In this document: piece after piece, positions 55,366 to 64,000 of the stretch
How the letters are laid out: the number at the start of each line of letters is the position of its first letter
How positions within the stretch are numbered: position 1 is the first letter of the stretch
DNA from: Paraburkholderia susongensis
GTDB taxonomy: Bacteria; Pseudomonadota; Gammaproteobacteria; Burkholderiales; Burkholderiaceae
DNA: 64,000 bases
Assembly (NCBI RefSeq): GCF_900177725.1
Contig: NZ_FXAT01000002.1
Coordinates: 829,135 to 893,134 of the forward strand
Direction of reading: 5' to 3'
Program-made: the position numbers and the translations under genes
Notes under the pieces: model-generated
Seen by the model: the letters and a program-made list of their open reading frames with translations, nothing else
Database searches by the model: none
Told to the model about the DNA's origin: nothing

Positions 55366-56295
55366 ATGTTCAAGGTTGCCGTTATCGGCGGCTCCGGGCT
55401 GCTCGGCCGCGCGCTCGTCGACGAACTGGCGCGGCAGGCCGGCTGGCAGGTCGTCGCCACGGCATTCAGCCGGCCCTCGCCGGACCAGGTCGCGCTGGAT
55501 ATTCGCGACGCGCAGGCGGTCGAACGCTTCATCGAGCGCACGGCGCCGCACGCCGTCGTGATCGCCGCGGCGGAGCGCCGTCCAGATATATGCGAGCGCG
55601 ACCCGGCGCTGGCCCGCGCGCTGAACGTGGATGCTGTACGCACCATTGCCGCGGCGGCCAACCGGTGTGGGGCGTGGACCCTGTCGATCTCGACCGATTA
55701 CGTGTTCGACGGCACGCGCCCGCCCTATCGGCACGACAGCGCGCCCGCGCCGCTCAACGCCTATGGGCACAGCAAGCTAGAAGGCGAGCGCGCGCTGAGC
55801 GAAACGGCCGCGCATGGCTGCGTGCTGCGTTTGCCGTTGCTGTATGGGCCGATCGTTGGTTGGCCGGAATCGGCGGTGACGAGTCTCGTGCCGGCGATTG
55901 CCGCTTCGGCAGCAGCAGACAGCCAGCCCGCCGTGATGGATGCATGGGCGATCCGCTATCCGACGTTCACACCGGACGTCGCGTTCGTGATCCGGCAGAT
56001 GCTCGAGTTACATGCGCGCGGCGAAACGATCTCCGGCATCGTGCAATGGTCGGGCGACGAACCGATGACCAAGTACGAGATCGCCGTGCGTCTTGCCGAA
56101 GCGCTGCAACTCGACGCGCGCCTGACACCGCAGCACACGCCGGCCGACGCGACGCCTCGCCCGCATAACTGCCACCTGGCGTCGAGCCGTCTCGAAGCGC
56201 TCGGAATCGGCCGGCGCACACTGTTCGACACAGCGATCCGCGAGGTGCTGGCCGCGTTTCCGTGGCAAGGCGCGGCGCCGCCGCGCTTGAGCTGA
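55366..56295 (+). CDS. RmlD-like NAD-dependent epimerase/reductase
   Basis: This 309-residue Rossmann protein has VAVIGGSGLLGRALVDELAR (nucleotide-binding), AERRPDICERDP, SISTDYVFDGTRPPY and AYGHSKLEGERALSE (Tyr-x3-Lys). It resembles dTDP-4-dehydrorhamnose reductase and MAT2B-like proteins. No rhamnose genes are near, so RmlD activity is doubtful. It follows copZ by 12 bp. Its role in copper response, if any, is unknown. Confidence 0.85.
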   Translation: MFKVAVIGGSGLLGRALVDELARQAGWQVVATAFSRPSPDQVALDIRDAQAVERFIERTAPHAVVIAAAERRPDICERDPALARALNVDAVRTIAAAANRCGAWTLSISTDYVFDGTRPPYRHDSAPAPLNAYGHSKLEGERALSETAAHGCVLRLPLLYGPIVGWPESAVTSLVPAIAASAAADSQPAVMDAWAIRYPTFTPDVAFVIRQMLELHARGETISGIVQWSGDEPMTKYEIAVRLAEALQLDARLTPQHTPADATPRPHNCHLASSRLEALGIGRRTLFDTAIREVLAAFPWQGAAPPRLS

Positions 56296-56566
56296 GATCG
56301 TGCAACGGGGTTTCTTCCGGTTTTCTCTGTTCGGGCCGTTGCTGTGATCGAACGCGCTGACCGCGGGCTTGTGCTTCACGCGAGGCACACTGCGCTTGCT
56401 CGGGTGTGTCTTTCGTCTCGAAATCGATCGGTGTTTGGTGGCATCGCGCGGGCGAAGAGATTGACGAGTACACGGCAATCGTCGGTCATCTGCTGATGGC
56501 CGGTGGCAAGTTCGCCGGCCGCGGCGTATCCGGCCACAACCTGCAAGCCCACGCCCCACCCCAGCT

Positions 56567-59500
56567 TCAATGGAAATCGCGGCTCGTCGTGGCGAGTTCG
56601 CCGAGCCATGCGCTGTAATCTTCGAGACGATGGGCGACGAGATGGACCACCTCGCCCTGCTGTTTGCGCCCGGGTTTTCGCCGCGTCTCGCCGCGCCCGC
56701 TTGTTCTGCTTGTTCCGCCTCCCCTGCTTCCCGCATCTTCCCGAGCGCGCCGGTTCACATTCGTTGCACTCACCGCCGGGCTAACGTTGCCAGCCCTGTC
56801 GCCACCGGTCGTCACGCCATCATCGCGCTGCACGACACCATAGACCGCGAGCAGCGACGAACCCAGCAACGCCTTGCGCTGCTTCTCCACGAGCGACGGC
56901 CAGACGATCACATTGATCGAGCCGGTTTCGTCCTCGATGGACACGAACACCGTGCCGTTCGCCGTGCCCGGCCGCTGCCGCACGGTGACGATGCCGCACG
57001 CCCGCGCCATCGTGCCGTGCCGGCACGCGGCGAGTTCGGCCGCCGTGCGAAACCGCTGTTGCGCGAGACGCGCCCGCAACAGCGCAAGCGGATGACGATT
57101 GAGCGTGAGACCGAGGCTCGCGTAGTCGTCGACGATCTCACGGTGCTCGCTGGCCCGCGGCAACGCGAGCGGCGCCTCGGCGATCGGCGCGTCGCGCAGC
57201 AGCTTCGGCACCGTGTGCTGCGCGGTCACGGCCCACCACGCTTCACGCCGATGACCGGCGATACGGGTGAGCGCATTCGCCGCGGCCAGTGCTTCGAGCT
57301 CGCGCCGCGTCAATGCCGCACGGCGCGCGAGATCGTCGACGTCCGCAAACGGCGCCTCGCGGCGGGCCGCCATGATGCGTTCCGCCGCCTCCTGCGCGAG
57401 CCCCTTGATCAAATGCATGCCGATACGCACCGCGGGACCGCGCGAGCCATAAGTGCTCGACGGCTGGAACACGCGCGCGCTCAGCCGCTGCGCGGCACGC
57501 CGGATCGTCCGGCTTACCTTCAGGCTCGGCAAGGACAGATAGCGCAATTGCTGCGCGGATAGCACGGCGTACTGGCGACGCAGGTGGGTTTGGTCCGCGA
57601 CAATCCGCAGCCCTTCGGCATTGCGCCGCTCGAAGGTCGATTCCCAGTCGCTCAGCGTCACGTCGGGCGGCAATACCTGGACACCGTGACGCCTCGCATC
57701 CTGCACGAGTTGCGACGGCGAATAAAAACCCAGCGGCTGGCTATTCAGCAATCCCGCCAGAAAAGCGGCCGGCTCATAGCGCTTCAGCCATGCGCTTAGA
57801 TAGACGAGCAACGCGAAACTCGCCGCATGGCTCTCCGGAAAACCGTATTCGCCGAAGCCCTCGATCTGTTTGCAGATGCGTTCGATGAACGCCTGCTCAT
57901 AACCGCGCGCCAGCATGCGATTGGTCAGATCCTTCTGATACTTCGCAAGGTTGCCGCTGCGCCGCCATGCGGCCATCGCGCGGCGCAACCTGTCGGCCTG
58001 CTCGCCCGTATATTTCGCCGCCACCATCGCCAGGTGCATGACCTGCTCCTGGAAAATCGGCACGCCGAGCGTGCGTTCGAGCACCGGCCGTAATTCGTCC
58101 TTCGCGTAATCGACCGGCTCGAGCCCCTGCTTGCGACGCAAATAAGGATGCACCATGCCGCCCTGAATCGGTCCGGGCCGCACGATCGCCACTTCGATCA
58201 CGAGGTCGTAGTAGGCGTTCGGCTTCAGACGCGGCAGCATGCTTTGCTGCGCGCGCGATTCGATCTGGAACACGCCGATCGTATCGGCATGGCCGCACAT
58301 CTCGTAGACGGCGCGGTCCTCACGTGGAATATCCTGCATCCTGAACACTGGGAAACCGCGCCTCAGCGCGACGAATTCGAGCGCGCGCCGGATTGCCGAG
58401 AGCATGCCGAGCGCCAGCACGTCGACTTTCAGCAGCTTGAGCGCGTCGATATCGTCCTTGTCCCACTCGATCACGCTGCGGTCTTTCATCGACGCGTTTT
58501 CGATCGGCACGAGCCGCGACAGCCGGTCTTTCGCGATCACGAAGCCGCCCACGTGCTGCGACAGATGCCGCGGAAAATTGCGCAACTCCCGAGTGAGCCG
58601 AATCAGATTCTGCGTGATGTGCGAGCTGGCATCGAAGCCCGCTTCGGCCAGATAGGCGGCCACCGCGTCGGGGCCATCCCACCATTGCTGCGACTTGCTG
58701 ATCCGCTCGATCAGCGACGCCTCGAGACCCAGTGCCTTGCCGACGTCTTTCAGCGCGCTGCGCGAACGGTACGTGATCAGCGATGCCGTCAGCGCCGCGC
58801 GATGGCGGCCGTACTTCGCATAGATGTACTGGATCACTTCTTCGCGCCGCTGATGTTCGAAGTCGACGTCGATATCGGGCGGCTCGTTGCGGGCGCGCGA
58901 GATGAATCGTTCGATCAGCATGTTCATGCTGACCGGATCGATTTCCGTTACATGCAGGCAGTAGCACACGACCGAATTCGCCGCCGAGCCTCGCCCCTGG
59001 CACAGAATGTTTCTGGAGCGCGCGAAGCTCACGATATCGTGCACCGTCAGAAAATACTTTTCGTATTTCAGATCGGCGATCAGACCCAGTTCCTTCTCGA
59101 TCTGCTGGATCCGCTTCAGGTCCATGCCGCCCGGCCAGCGCTCCATCGCGCCGGCCATGACGAGCTTGCGCAAATAGCTCGAAGGCGATTCGCCGGCGGG
59201 CACCAACTCCTCGGGGTATTCGTATTGCAGTTCCTTGAGCGAGAAGCGGCACAACGCGGCGATGCGCAGCGTTTCTTCGAGCGTGTCGCGCGGGTACAGC
59301 TTGCCGAGACGCACGCGCGTGCGCATGTGGCGCTCCGCATTGGCTTCGAGCGCATGACCACAGGCCGAGAGCGGCGTGCCGCGGCCGATCGCGGTCATGG
59401 TGTCCTGCAGCGGCTTGCGCGAACGCACGTGCATCAGCACGCCACCCGCTGCCACGAGCGGTAAGCCGCTCTCTTTTGAAATCATCCGCAATGCGTCGAT

Positions 59501-60223
59501 CTGAAGATCGTCGCTGCCGGTTTGCCACAACTCGAGCGCAATCCATGCACGCTGCGCCGCGAACGATGCGAGCCAATGCGCGCAACGCAGCGTGTGCGAG
59601 AGCGTCGCCGTGCGCTGCGGCACGAGCATCAGCACGCAATCGGGCAAGCCACGCAGATGCTCGAGGTGAGACAGCGCATCAGTGAAATCTTGCGGACCGA
59701 TACGATAGCTGCCTTTGTCCGCGCGCGAGCGCGCGAGCGTGATCAGTTCGGCCAGGTTGCCGTACCCGTTGCGATTGATTGCGAGCGCCACCAGCGTGCA
59801 GAAAGGCTTGCCGTCGGCATCGGTCAGATTGAATTCGCTGCCGATGATCAGATGAGGAACGGGTTTCAATGCTTCGTCACTCGTGGGCTCCTGAGACGAA
59901 GCCGACGCGCCGCTGGCGTCCTGCGAAGACGCCGCTGCCTGCGCGGCTTTTCTGGCCTGCTCCTCGCGCTCTTTCCCCTGACGCTCCTGCTCCTCTTCGA
60001 TTTCCTTCAACGCCGTGTAAGCGCGCACGACACCCGCCAGCGAACATTCGTCGGTAATCGCCAGCGCGCTATAGCCGAGCGACATCGCCTGCTCGACCAG
60101 CTCATGCGGATGCGAAGCACCACGCAGGAACGAGAAGTTGGTCAGGCAATGCAGTTCCGCGTACGTCGGCAAGTGGGCCGCGAGCGTCTGCTGCGAGGAG
60201 ATGGAGGGCGCGGAAGTTGTCAT
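56567..60223 (-). CDS. dnaE2: Error-prone DNA polymerase DnaE2 (ImuC)
   Basis: This 1218-residue C-family polymerase performs damage-induced mutagenic synthesis. It has a PHP domain (AELHCLTNFSFLRGAS) and catalytic PDIDVDFE (449-456). Residues about 73-122 form a Glu/Lys/Ala/Ser-rich insert (EEEQERQGKEREEQARKAAQ) within the PHP domain. The C-terminus also has an Arg/Gly-rich stretch. Both make it longer than usual DnaE2 (around 1050-1080). ATG at 60223 follows the imuB stop by five bases. The cassette is LexA-controlled from upstream of imuA. Confidence 0.94.
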   Translation of the reverse strand: MTTSAPSISSQQTLAAHLPTYAELHCLTNFSFLRGASHPHELVEQAMSLGYSALAITDECSLAGVVRAYTALKEIEEEQERQGKEREEQARKAAQAAASSQDASGASASSQEPTSDEALKPVPHLIIGSEFNLTDADGKPFCTLVALAINRNGYGNLAELITLARSRADKGSYRIGPQDFTDALSHLEHLRGLPDCVLMLVPQRTATLSHTLRCAHWLASFAAQRAWIALELWQTGSDDLQIDALRMISKESGLPLVAAGGVLMHVRSRKPLQDTMTAIGRGTPLSACGHALEANAERHMRTRVRLGKLYPRDTLEETLRIAALCRFSLKELQYEYPEELVPAGESPSSYLRKLVMAGAMERWPGGMDLKRIQQIEKELGLIADLKYEKYFLTVHDIVSFARSRNILCQGRGSAANSVVCYCLHVTEIDPVSMNMLIERFISRARNEPPDIDVDFEHQRREEVIQYIYAKYGRHRAALTASLITYRSRSALKDVGKALGLEASLIERISKSQQWWDGPDAVAAYLAEAGFDASSHITQNLIRLTRELRNFPRHLSQHVGGFVIAKDRLSRLVPIENASMKDRSVIEWDKDDIDALKLLKVDVLALGMLSAIRRALEFVALRRGFPVFRMQDIPREDRAVYEMCGHADTIGVFQIESRAQQSMLPRLKPNAYYDLVIEVAIVRPGPIQGGMVHPYLRRKQGLEPVDYAKDELRPVLERTLGVPIFQEQVMHLAMVAAKYTGEQADRLRRAMAAWRRSGNLAKYQKDLTNRMLARGYEQAFIERICKQIEGFGEYGFPESHAASFALLVYLSAWLKRYEPAAFLAGLLNSQPLGFYSPSQLVQDARRHGVQVLPPDVTLSDWESTFERRNAEGLRIVADQTHLRRQYAVLSAQQLRYLSLPSLKVSRTIRRAAQRLSARVFQPSSTYGSRGPAVRIGMHLIKGLAQEAAERIMAARREAPFADVDDLARRAALTRRELEALAAANALTRIAGHRREAWWAVTAQHTVPKLLRDAPIAEAPLALPRASEHREIVDDYASLGLTLNRHPLALLRARLAQQRFRTAAELAACRHGTMARACGIVTVRQRPGTANGTVFVSIEDETGSINVIVWPSLVEKQRKALLGSSLLAVYGVVQRDDGVTTGGDRAGNVSPAVSATNVNRRAREDAGSRGGGTSRTSGRGETRRKPGRKQQGEVVHLVAHRLEDYSAWLGELATTSRDFH

Positions 60224-60228
60224 CGCAC

Positions 60229-62016
60229 TCAACCGAACAGTCCCTGCAAATACCATCCGCCCTTGATGCGCTCGCGGTACACCCAGAACATGTAGCCGCG
60301 ATCGTCGGCCGCGATGTAGTAATCGCGGCCGACAGGATTGCCGTCCCACCACCCTGCCTCGATCCGCTCGGTGCGCGTGAGCATGGTCAGCGGCCGGCGA
60401 TAGACCGGCCGCTGGTCGCGCACCATCAGACGCAGTGGCTGGGCGAGCATCCAGATTGGACGAGGCTGCGAAGGTAACGCGGAGTCGGGAAGGTCGAGCG
60501 ATGCCTGCGCGTTGCCGGCTTGCGCTGCGAATGGGCGCGTGTTTTGGGTGTCGGCCGATCCGGATGGATCTGGTGTTGCTGGTGTTGCCGAAGTGGCCGG
60601 CGCATCTTGTGCCATCGCTTCGCCGCCCTCACGCTCTTCCTCGAGCGCGGCATTGCGCAGTTCATCGGTCAGCCAGGTCTTGTCCGCCCTGACCTTGGCG
60701 CGGCGCCTCGCCGGCGCGCGCTGCCTGCGTGAAAACGCTTGCGCCTGGTAGGCTTCCACGCGCATTGCCCGCTCCGGACGATGATCGTCCTGCTGCGACA
60801 TCTGCAACACATTTTCAGGACCCAGGCGTGCACTCAGACGTTCGAGCAGCCGTGCAAGAGAATCGCCATCCGACTCGGGCATCGGGAACAACGTGTCCGA
60901 CTGCCCGGCATGATCGACGATCTGATCCGCCAGCAGCTTCAACTCGATGACGGGTGCCGCCAGCACCGTCTGGTTCAGCTTTTCCCGCAGCAGCCAGATC
61001 AGATGCTCGGCATCGCGCGACGGAATGGCCCACGCGACCTTCAGGCTCGATGTCTTCGGCGCATGGCGCGACGCCAGTTCATGCTCGAGCAACAACGTAT
61101 AGCCGCTCAGCGCCGCATGATGCGCGCTCAGCCAGCCGGCCAGTTGCACGATCAGCCGACGCGCGGCGAACAGCAAGGCATCGGCGTTGTCGACCCGCGA
61201 CGGCAATTCCAGTTGTGCATGAAACGACGCCGGCGCGCAAAACGATTCGCGCGGATCGGCGAGCGTGCCATATGCCTGCGCGAGCAGATCCAGAATGCCG
61301 CCGCCAAAACGCCGGACGACGCCCGCTCTCGGCAAGCCACGCAAATCGGCGAGCGTCGCGCAGCCGACATGCGAGAACGCATCGCGATGCGCCTGCGCGA
61401 CCGGCAGCAGCGAGACAGACAAACGATCGAGCACACGCGCGAGCGACACTTCCTTGACCACATGCCAACGACGCCCCTGCCGGCACGCACGTGCCTGCGC
61501 CAATAGCCACGCGCCCCAAGCGGTCGGCGCGCACGCGATGCGCGCCGTATAGCCGAATTCCGCCACCGTGCCCGACACGCGCGACAACAACGTGCGCAAG
61601 CCGCCAAACAAGCGCAGGCCGGAGCCGACTTCCAGCAACAGCGTGTGTGCATCGGCGAGCGACACTTTGGGCGTGTAGCTCAGCAAGGCAAGCGCGATCG
61701 CTTCGAATGCCTGGGTTTCGCGAGCCGCATCGGCGGCAAGCAGCGTCAACCCTGACGTCAACGCCAATGCATACGAGCGCGAATGCCCCACCTGCACGCC
61801 GGCGCGCAATGCATCGAGATCGGGCATCAGGATGTGTGCGTGATCGGCCAGCGCATAACAGATGCGCGCGTCGAGGTTCGCGGACGCTTTCGACCCACTC
61901 GCGCCGTCGCGCGAATCACGCCGATTCGGTTTCGCGAGCGAACCATCCGGAAACGATGCGAGCGGCTTCACCGCTTCCAGCGGCAACAGCGGCAATGTGA
62001 TTGCGATCCACAACAT
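60229..62016 (-). CDS. imuB: ImuB, catalytically inactive Y-family polymerase-like protein
   Basis: This 595-residue protein starts MLWIAITLPLLPLEAVKPLA. It lacks the N-terminal Asp and the SxDE acidic residues of active Y-family polymerases (ADAHTLLLEVG instead), as expected for ImuB, which serves as an adaptor. A clamp-binding-like QASLDL is at 504-509, and the C-terminus ends GWYLQGLFG. It links ImuA, DnaE2 and the beta clamp. It overlaps imuA by about 101 bp. ATG at 62016 is the family start. Confidence 0.92.
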   Translation of the reverse strand: MLWIAITLPLLPLEAVKPLASFPDGSLAKPNRRDSRDGASGSKASANLDARICYALADHAHILMPDLDALRAGVQVGHSRSYALALTSGLTLLAADAARETQAFEAIALALLSYTPKVSLADAHTLLLEVGSGLRLFGGLRTLLSRVSGTVAEFGYTARIACAPTAWGAWLLAQARACRQGRRWHVVKEVSLARVLDRLSVSLLPVAQAHRDAFSHVGCATLADLRGLPRAGVVRRFGGGILDLLAQAYGTLADPRESFCAPASFHAQLELPSRVDNADALLFAARRLIVQLAGWLSAHHAALSGYTLLLEHELASRHAPKTSSLKVAWAIPSRDAEHLIWLLREKLNQTVLAAPVIELKLLADQIVDHAGQSDTLFPMPESDGDSLARLLERLSARLGPENVLQMSQQDDHRPERAMRVEAYQAQAFSRRQRAPARRRAKVRADKTWLTDELRNAALEEEREGGEAMAQDAPATSATPATPDPSGSADTQNTRPFAAQAGNAQASLDLPDSALPSQPRPIWMLAQPLRLMVRDQRPVYRRPLTMLTRTERIEAGWWDGNPVGRDYYIAADDRGYMFWVYRERIKGGWYLQGLFG

Positions 62017-62755
62017 GTTTGACCTCTCGGCGTTGATGACTACCGCTCCCGTTTTCAGGCAACACAACGCTTTGTAAAGGCAGAACGAGACGAAGAGGCT
62101 CGGCGGGCGGTGGTCCGCGACGCTTGAAGATGTCGATCGACATACCGATCTCCTGCAACCACTGGCGGCGATTGATCGTCTGCGCATTGGCCGGCAGGAG
62201 CGGTTCGCAGATCATCCGCAAAGGCGCCGGTGACGATTGCGAAGCCGCCTCCACGGGACGGATCAGAAATGCCAGCGCTGCCGATTCCTGGGCTGCCACC
62301 TGCAAGCGCCGGATCTTGTCGGCGCGCGCACCCGGCAGCCACACCAGAACCGCGCCGATGCTGTCCTGCTTCAATGCCTGAGTGGCAACCCATAGCGCCT
62401 GATCTTCCGTCGAGCGTACCCACACAACGCGCCCGATATCGATCCCCCAGGCCTTCAGCGCCACGACACAGGGTTGATAAGGGGGCGCCACGAGCATGAC
62501 GTGCCGCTCGGTATGTTGCGTCAGATGACGGAGTGCATGAGCCAGCAGACGCACCTCGCCCACTCCGCAATGTTCGACCAATAGTTCAGTCAGGCCGCCC
62601 GCCGACCAGCCTTGCCCGGGCAATAATCGATCCAGTTCCGCATAACCACTGGAAATCACGTGCGAGTCCGAGCCGGCAAGCTCGTTGCCTTGCCATACCC
62701 GACGCCGTAATTGAGACGACAGCGTGGTCGTCGCTAGCTGAATCGCTGCTGCCAT
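61916..62755 (-). CDS. imuA: ImuA, RecA-like mutasome component
   Basis: This 279-residue protein has RecA/SulA-like sequence: ISSGYAELDRLLPGQGWSAG, GGLTELLVEHCGVGEVRLLA, and HVMLVAPPYQPCVVALKAWG. ImuA binds RecA and ImuB in the translesion mutasome. ATG at 62755 is preferred to the GTG two codons earlier. The last 34 codons overlap imuB in another frame. A LexA box within a large palindrome lies 193-208 bp upstream. Confidence 0.9.
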   Translation of the reverse strand: MAAAIQLATTTLSSQLRRRVWQGNELAGSDSHVISSGYAELDRLLPGQGWSAGGLTELLVEHCGVGEVRLLAHALRHLTQHTERHVMLVAPPYQPCVVALKAWGIDIGRVVWVRSTEDQALWVATQALKQDSIGAVLVWLPGARADKIRRLQVAAQESAALAFLIRPVEAASQSSPAPLRMICEPLLPANAQTINRRQWLQEIGMSIDIFKRRGPPPAEPLRLVLPLQSVVLPENGSGSHQRREVKHVVDRNHIAAVAAGSGEAARIVSGWFARETESA

Positions 62756-62931
62756 AGACACGCTCTTTGCTCAGGACCGCTCCGTCCCTGCCGGACAGAG
62801 ATGCCTCGCCGCTCCGAGCAATATGCAACGCCGCCGACGACGGTGAGTAGATGGAAGTTCCGGTTTCTGCATATAAATCATGTTGATCTGCGCTCAATTT
62901 CTTGCAACAAGGGAGTTTGTGGGGCCGAATC

Positions 62932-62979
62932 CATTCACCCCGCAATACTGTATATTTATACAGTATTGCGGGGTGAATG
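62932..62979. promoter_or_regulatory. LexA box within a 48-nt near-perfect palindrome
   Basis: CTGTATATTTATACAG (62948-62963) matches the LexA consensus CTGTATATATATACAG with one change. It is the centre of a 48-nt inverted repeat in which the flanks (CATTCACCCCGCAATA and TATTGCGGGGTGAATG) pair fully. Only the central base pair mismatches. LexA cleavage after DNA damage should free imuA transcription. Confidence 0.92.
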
Positions 62980-63186
62980 TTAAGGCCGAAGGATGCTGAC
63001 AAAGAAGGGGACGCTGTTCTTGCCTGGCTGGGAAATGTATCGGTGGTCTTTGCTGAACGCGGCGTATCAGCAAACCCAATCAATGAGAAAACAGTTTTAG
63101 GCTGTCACAGATCAGCGCCATGACGCCGGAGATGATCGCCGTAATGGCGCCAGTGTGAAGTGAAGTAAACGCGGATTCGAGCGGAC
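62980..63186. other. Gene-less stretch beyond the mutasome promoter
   Basis: No gene is supported. A minus-strand frame continues here from the istB fragment and ends GVMALICDSLKLFSH, but I cannot place it. It is probably the remaining end of the decayed insertion sequence. Confidence 0.4.
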
Positions 63187-63441
63187 TCAAGGTTGCGTTT
63201 TTTGGGTCGCGTCCGCAAACGGTATCTGGTCGAGAGCTGGGGGTATTGGCCTGGGCGTACGGAAGCTGTCGCCATCGAGCATGATGCGGTAGGCGCTGGC
63301 GTAGGCGTAGGCGTAGGCGTAGGCGGTCAAGTGTCGTGCCCCCTGGCATGCGGTTGCGCGCGAACGCATCGCTCCATTCGTTGAAGTCGAGGTTACTCGT
63401 CAGGATCGTCGCAGCGCTCCCGTACCTTTCCGCTATCAGGT
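63187..63441 (-). pseudogene. istB: IS21-family istB remnant
   Basis: On the minus strand, starting near 63441, the frame reads LIAERYGSAATILTSNLDFN, then EWSDAFARNRMPGGTTLDRL. This is the C-terminal part of IstB, the ATP-binding helper of IS21 transposases. After TTLDRL the frame shifts within a hexamer repeat. The expected IstB end continues in another frame as AYRIMLDGDSFRTPRP. Both the N-terminal half and istA are missing, so it is a dead fragment. Confidence 0.8.
63286..63327. repeat. GGCGTA hexamer tandem repeat inside istB remnant
   Basis: Seven six-base units: GCGGTA, GGCGCT, four perfect GGCGTA (63298-63321), GGCGGT. On the minus strand they encode Ala-Tyr repeats (TAYAYAYAYASAYR) at the place where IstB normally has HGAYR. 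This is an expansion of the codons of that motif. Confidence 0.8.
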
Positions 63442-63860
63442 GCTACAGCGAACCGCAGTTGCGCGTGACGGGCAGCGTGATGCGTCCTGTCGCGGGTGGA
63501 AGCGCCTCGCGGCGCGATACGATCTGACGGGCACTGCGTGGCTGGATCACGAATGGTCGAGCACGTTGCTCGACGCCGACGCGCTCGGGTGGGATTGGCT
63601 CGGAGCCAATCTGACGGACGGCTCGGCGCTGATGGCATTCAGGGGGCGTCGCCGCGATGGACGTGCGCTATGGGCACACGCGACGCTTCGCAGTCCCGAT
63701 GGACAGGTAACGACGTCCGGTGCGGATCAGGCCGACTTCACGCCCGTTCGCCCATGGCGCTCACCGTCGTATCCGGTCCCGATGGTGCTCCGGACAGGCG
63801 CGTTGACGTGGCAGCCCAGTCCGCTCATGGACGATCAGGAGTCCGACGCTGGCGTAAACG
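63430..63860 (+). pseudogene. AttH / carotenoid 1,2-hydratase-like fragment
   Basis: The plus strand encodes CYSEPQLRVTGSVMRPVAGG in one frame and then YDLTGTAWLDHEWSSTLLDA, GWDWLGANLTDGSALMAFRG and WQPSPLMDDQESDA in a second frame. These are characteristic of AttH lipocalin-like secreted hydrolases. The N-terminal half is missing where the istB remnant begins. A frameshift occurs near 63500-63520. The C-terminus stops after DDQESDA at the rrn terminator. It is a truncated, frameshifted pseudogene. Confidence 0.8.
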
Positions 63861-63897
63861 CCAGAACCCCGGTTCTCGTGATGAGAGACCGGGGTTC
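63849..63897 (-). terminator. rrn operon terminator
   Basis: GAACCCCGGTTCTC, five bases, GAGAGACCGGGGTTC forms a long hairpin (63864-63897) just beyond the 5S rRNA end. A second small hairpin CTGGCG-TAAA-CGCCAG follows at 63849-63864. Both lie downstream of 5S when read on the minus strand. Confidence 0.8.
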
Positions 63898-63914
63898 AGT
63901 CGATGCAGCATGAG

Positions 63915-64000
63915 GAGCCTGACGATGACCTACTTTCACACGGGCAATCCGCACTATCATCGGCGTGGAGTCGTTTCACGGTCCTGTTCGGGATGGGAAG
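63915..64000 (-). rRNA. rrf: 5S ribosomal RNA, 3' part
   Basis: Minus-strand sequence contains CCCATCCCGAACAGGACCGT, then GAAACGACTCCACGCCGATG and GTGTGAAAGTAGGTCATCGT, ending CAGGCTC. This is the 3' three-quarters of a betaproteobacterial 5S rRNA. About 86 nt are in view; the 5' end and the 23S and 16S genes lie to the right of the window. Confidence 0.95.

Overview
The window is high-GC bacterial chromosome from a betaproteobacterium of the Burkholderiaceae, most probably Paraburkholderia or a close relative. Evidence: GC-rich codon use; a LexA-controlled imuA-imuB-dnaE2 cassette; a bfd-tonB-exbB-exbD cluster; hemP; an FtrABCD-type iron uptake operon; a DUF3563 mini-gene; a 3-hydroxybutyrate dehydrogenase next to a patatin; and an rrn operon entering from the right edge. 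Product names rest on reading motifs in the translations; no database search was possible.

Layout. 1-10450 is ordinary chromosome: a truncated AidB-like acyl-CoA dehydrogenase with a divergent LysR gene, a second LysR gene divergent from a short-chain dehydrogenase, an aldo/keto reductase, a TPR protein with a glycosyltransferase-like tail, a DUF4142 protein, an MFS exporter and a YWTD propeller protein. 10554-13629 looks accessory: less GC-rich, with a PhyH oxygenase carrying an unusual C-terminal repeat and an overlapping lipoprotein/secreted-protein pair. 13630-23454 is an integrated element of about 9.8 kb flanked by an 18-bp direct repeat that includes the 3' end of a tRNA-Ser(GGA) gene. 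23603-45919 returns to core genes: acetate uptake and activation (SSS symporter, DUF4212, acs), fumarase, bacterioferritin, murI, the bfd/TonB system, pirin, OsmC, hemP, the Ftr system and uvrB. 46393-56295 holds an aromatic aminotransferase, patatin and bdhA, an aldo/keto reductase, rlmJ, an orphan transport binding protein, cueR with copZ, and an RmlD-like reductase. 56567-62755 is the mutasome cassette. 62980-64000 is a decayed junction (IS21 istB remnant, broken AttH-like gene) running into the 3' end of an rrn operon on the minus strand.

Most interesting region. The 13.6-23.5 kb element has the early module of a phage satellite (tyrosine integrase, AlpA, two small coupled proteins, VapE-type helicase/primase) followed by an iteron-rich candidate origin. 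Its late operon encodes a possible capsid-like protein, small basic and regulatory proteins, a Nu1-type small terminase subunit and a 688-residue tail tape measure protein. I see no portal, large terminase, sheath, tube, baseplate or lysis gene. This suggests a parasite that redirects packaging and perhaps sets particle or tail dimensions while borrowing the rest from a helper phage. Both operons are preceded by copies of one dyad motif, CCAC-N2-GTGGAAAC, and both ends carry paired CGTATGT arm-type sites with identical 12-bp spacing.

Iron theme. Three loci (bfd-tonB-exbBD, hemP, ftrABCD) have recognisable Fur-box-like sequences, and bfr lies nearby, so 31.5-43.5 kb is a spread-out iron regulon.
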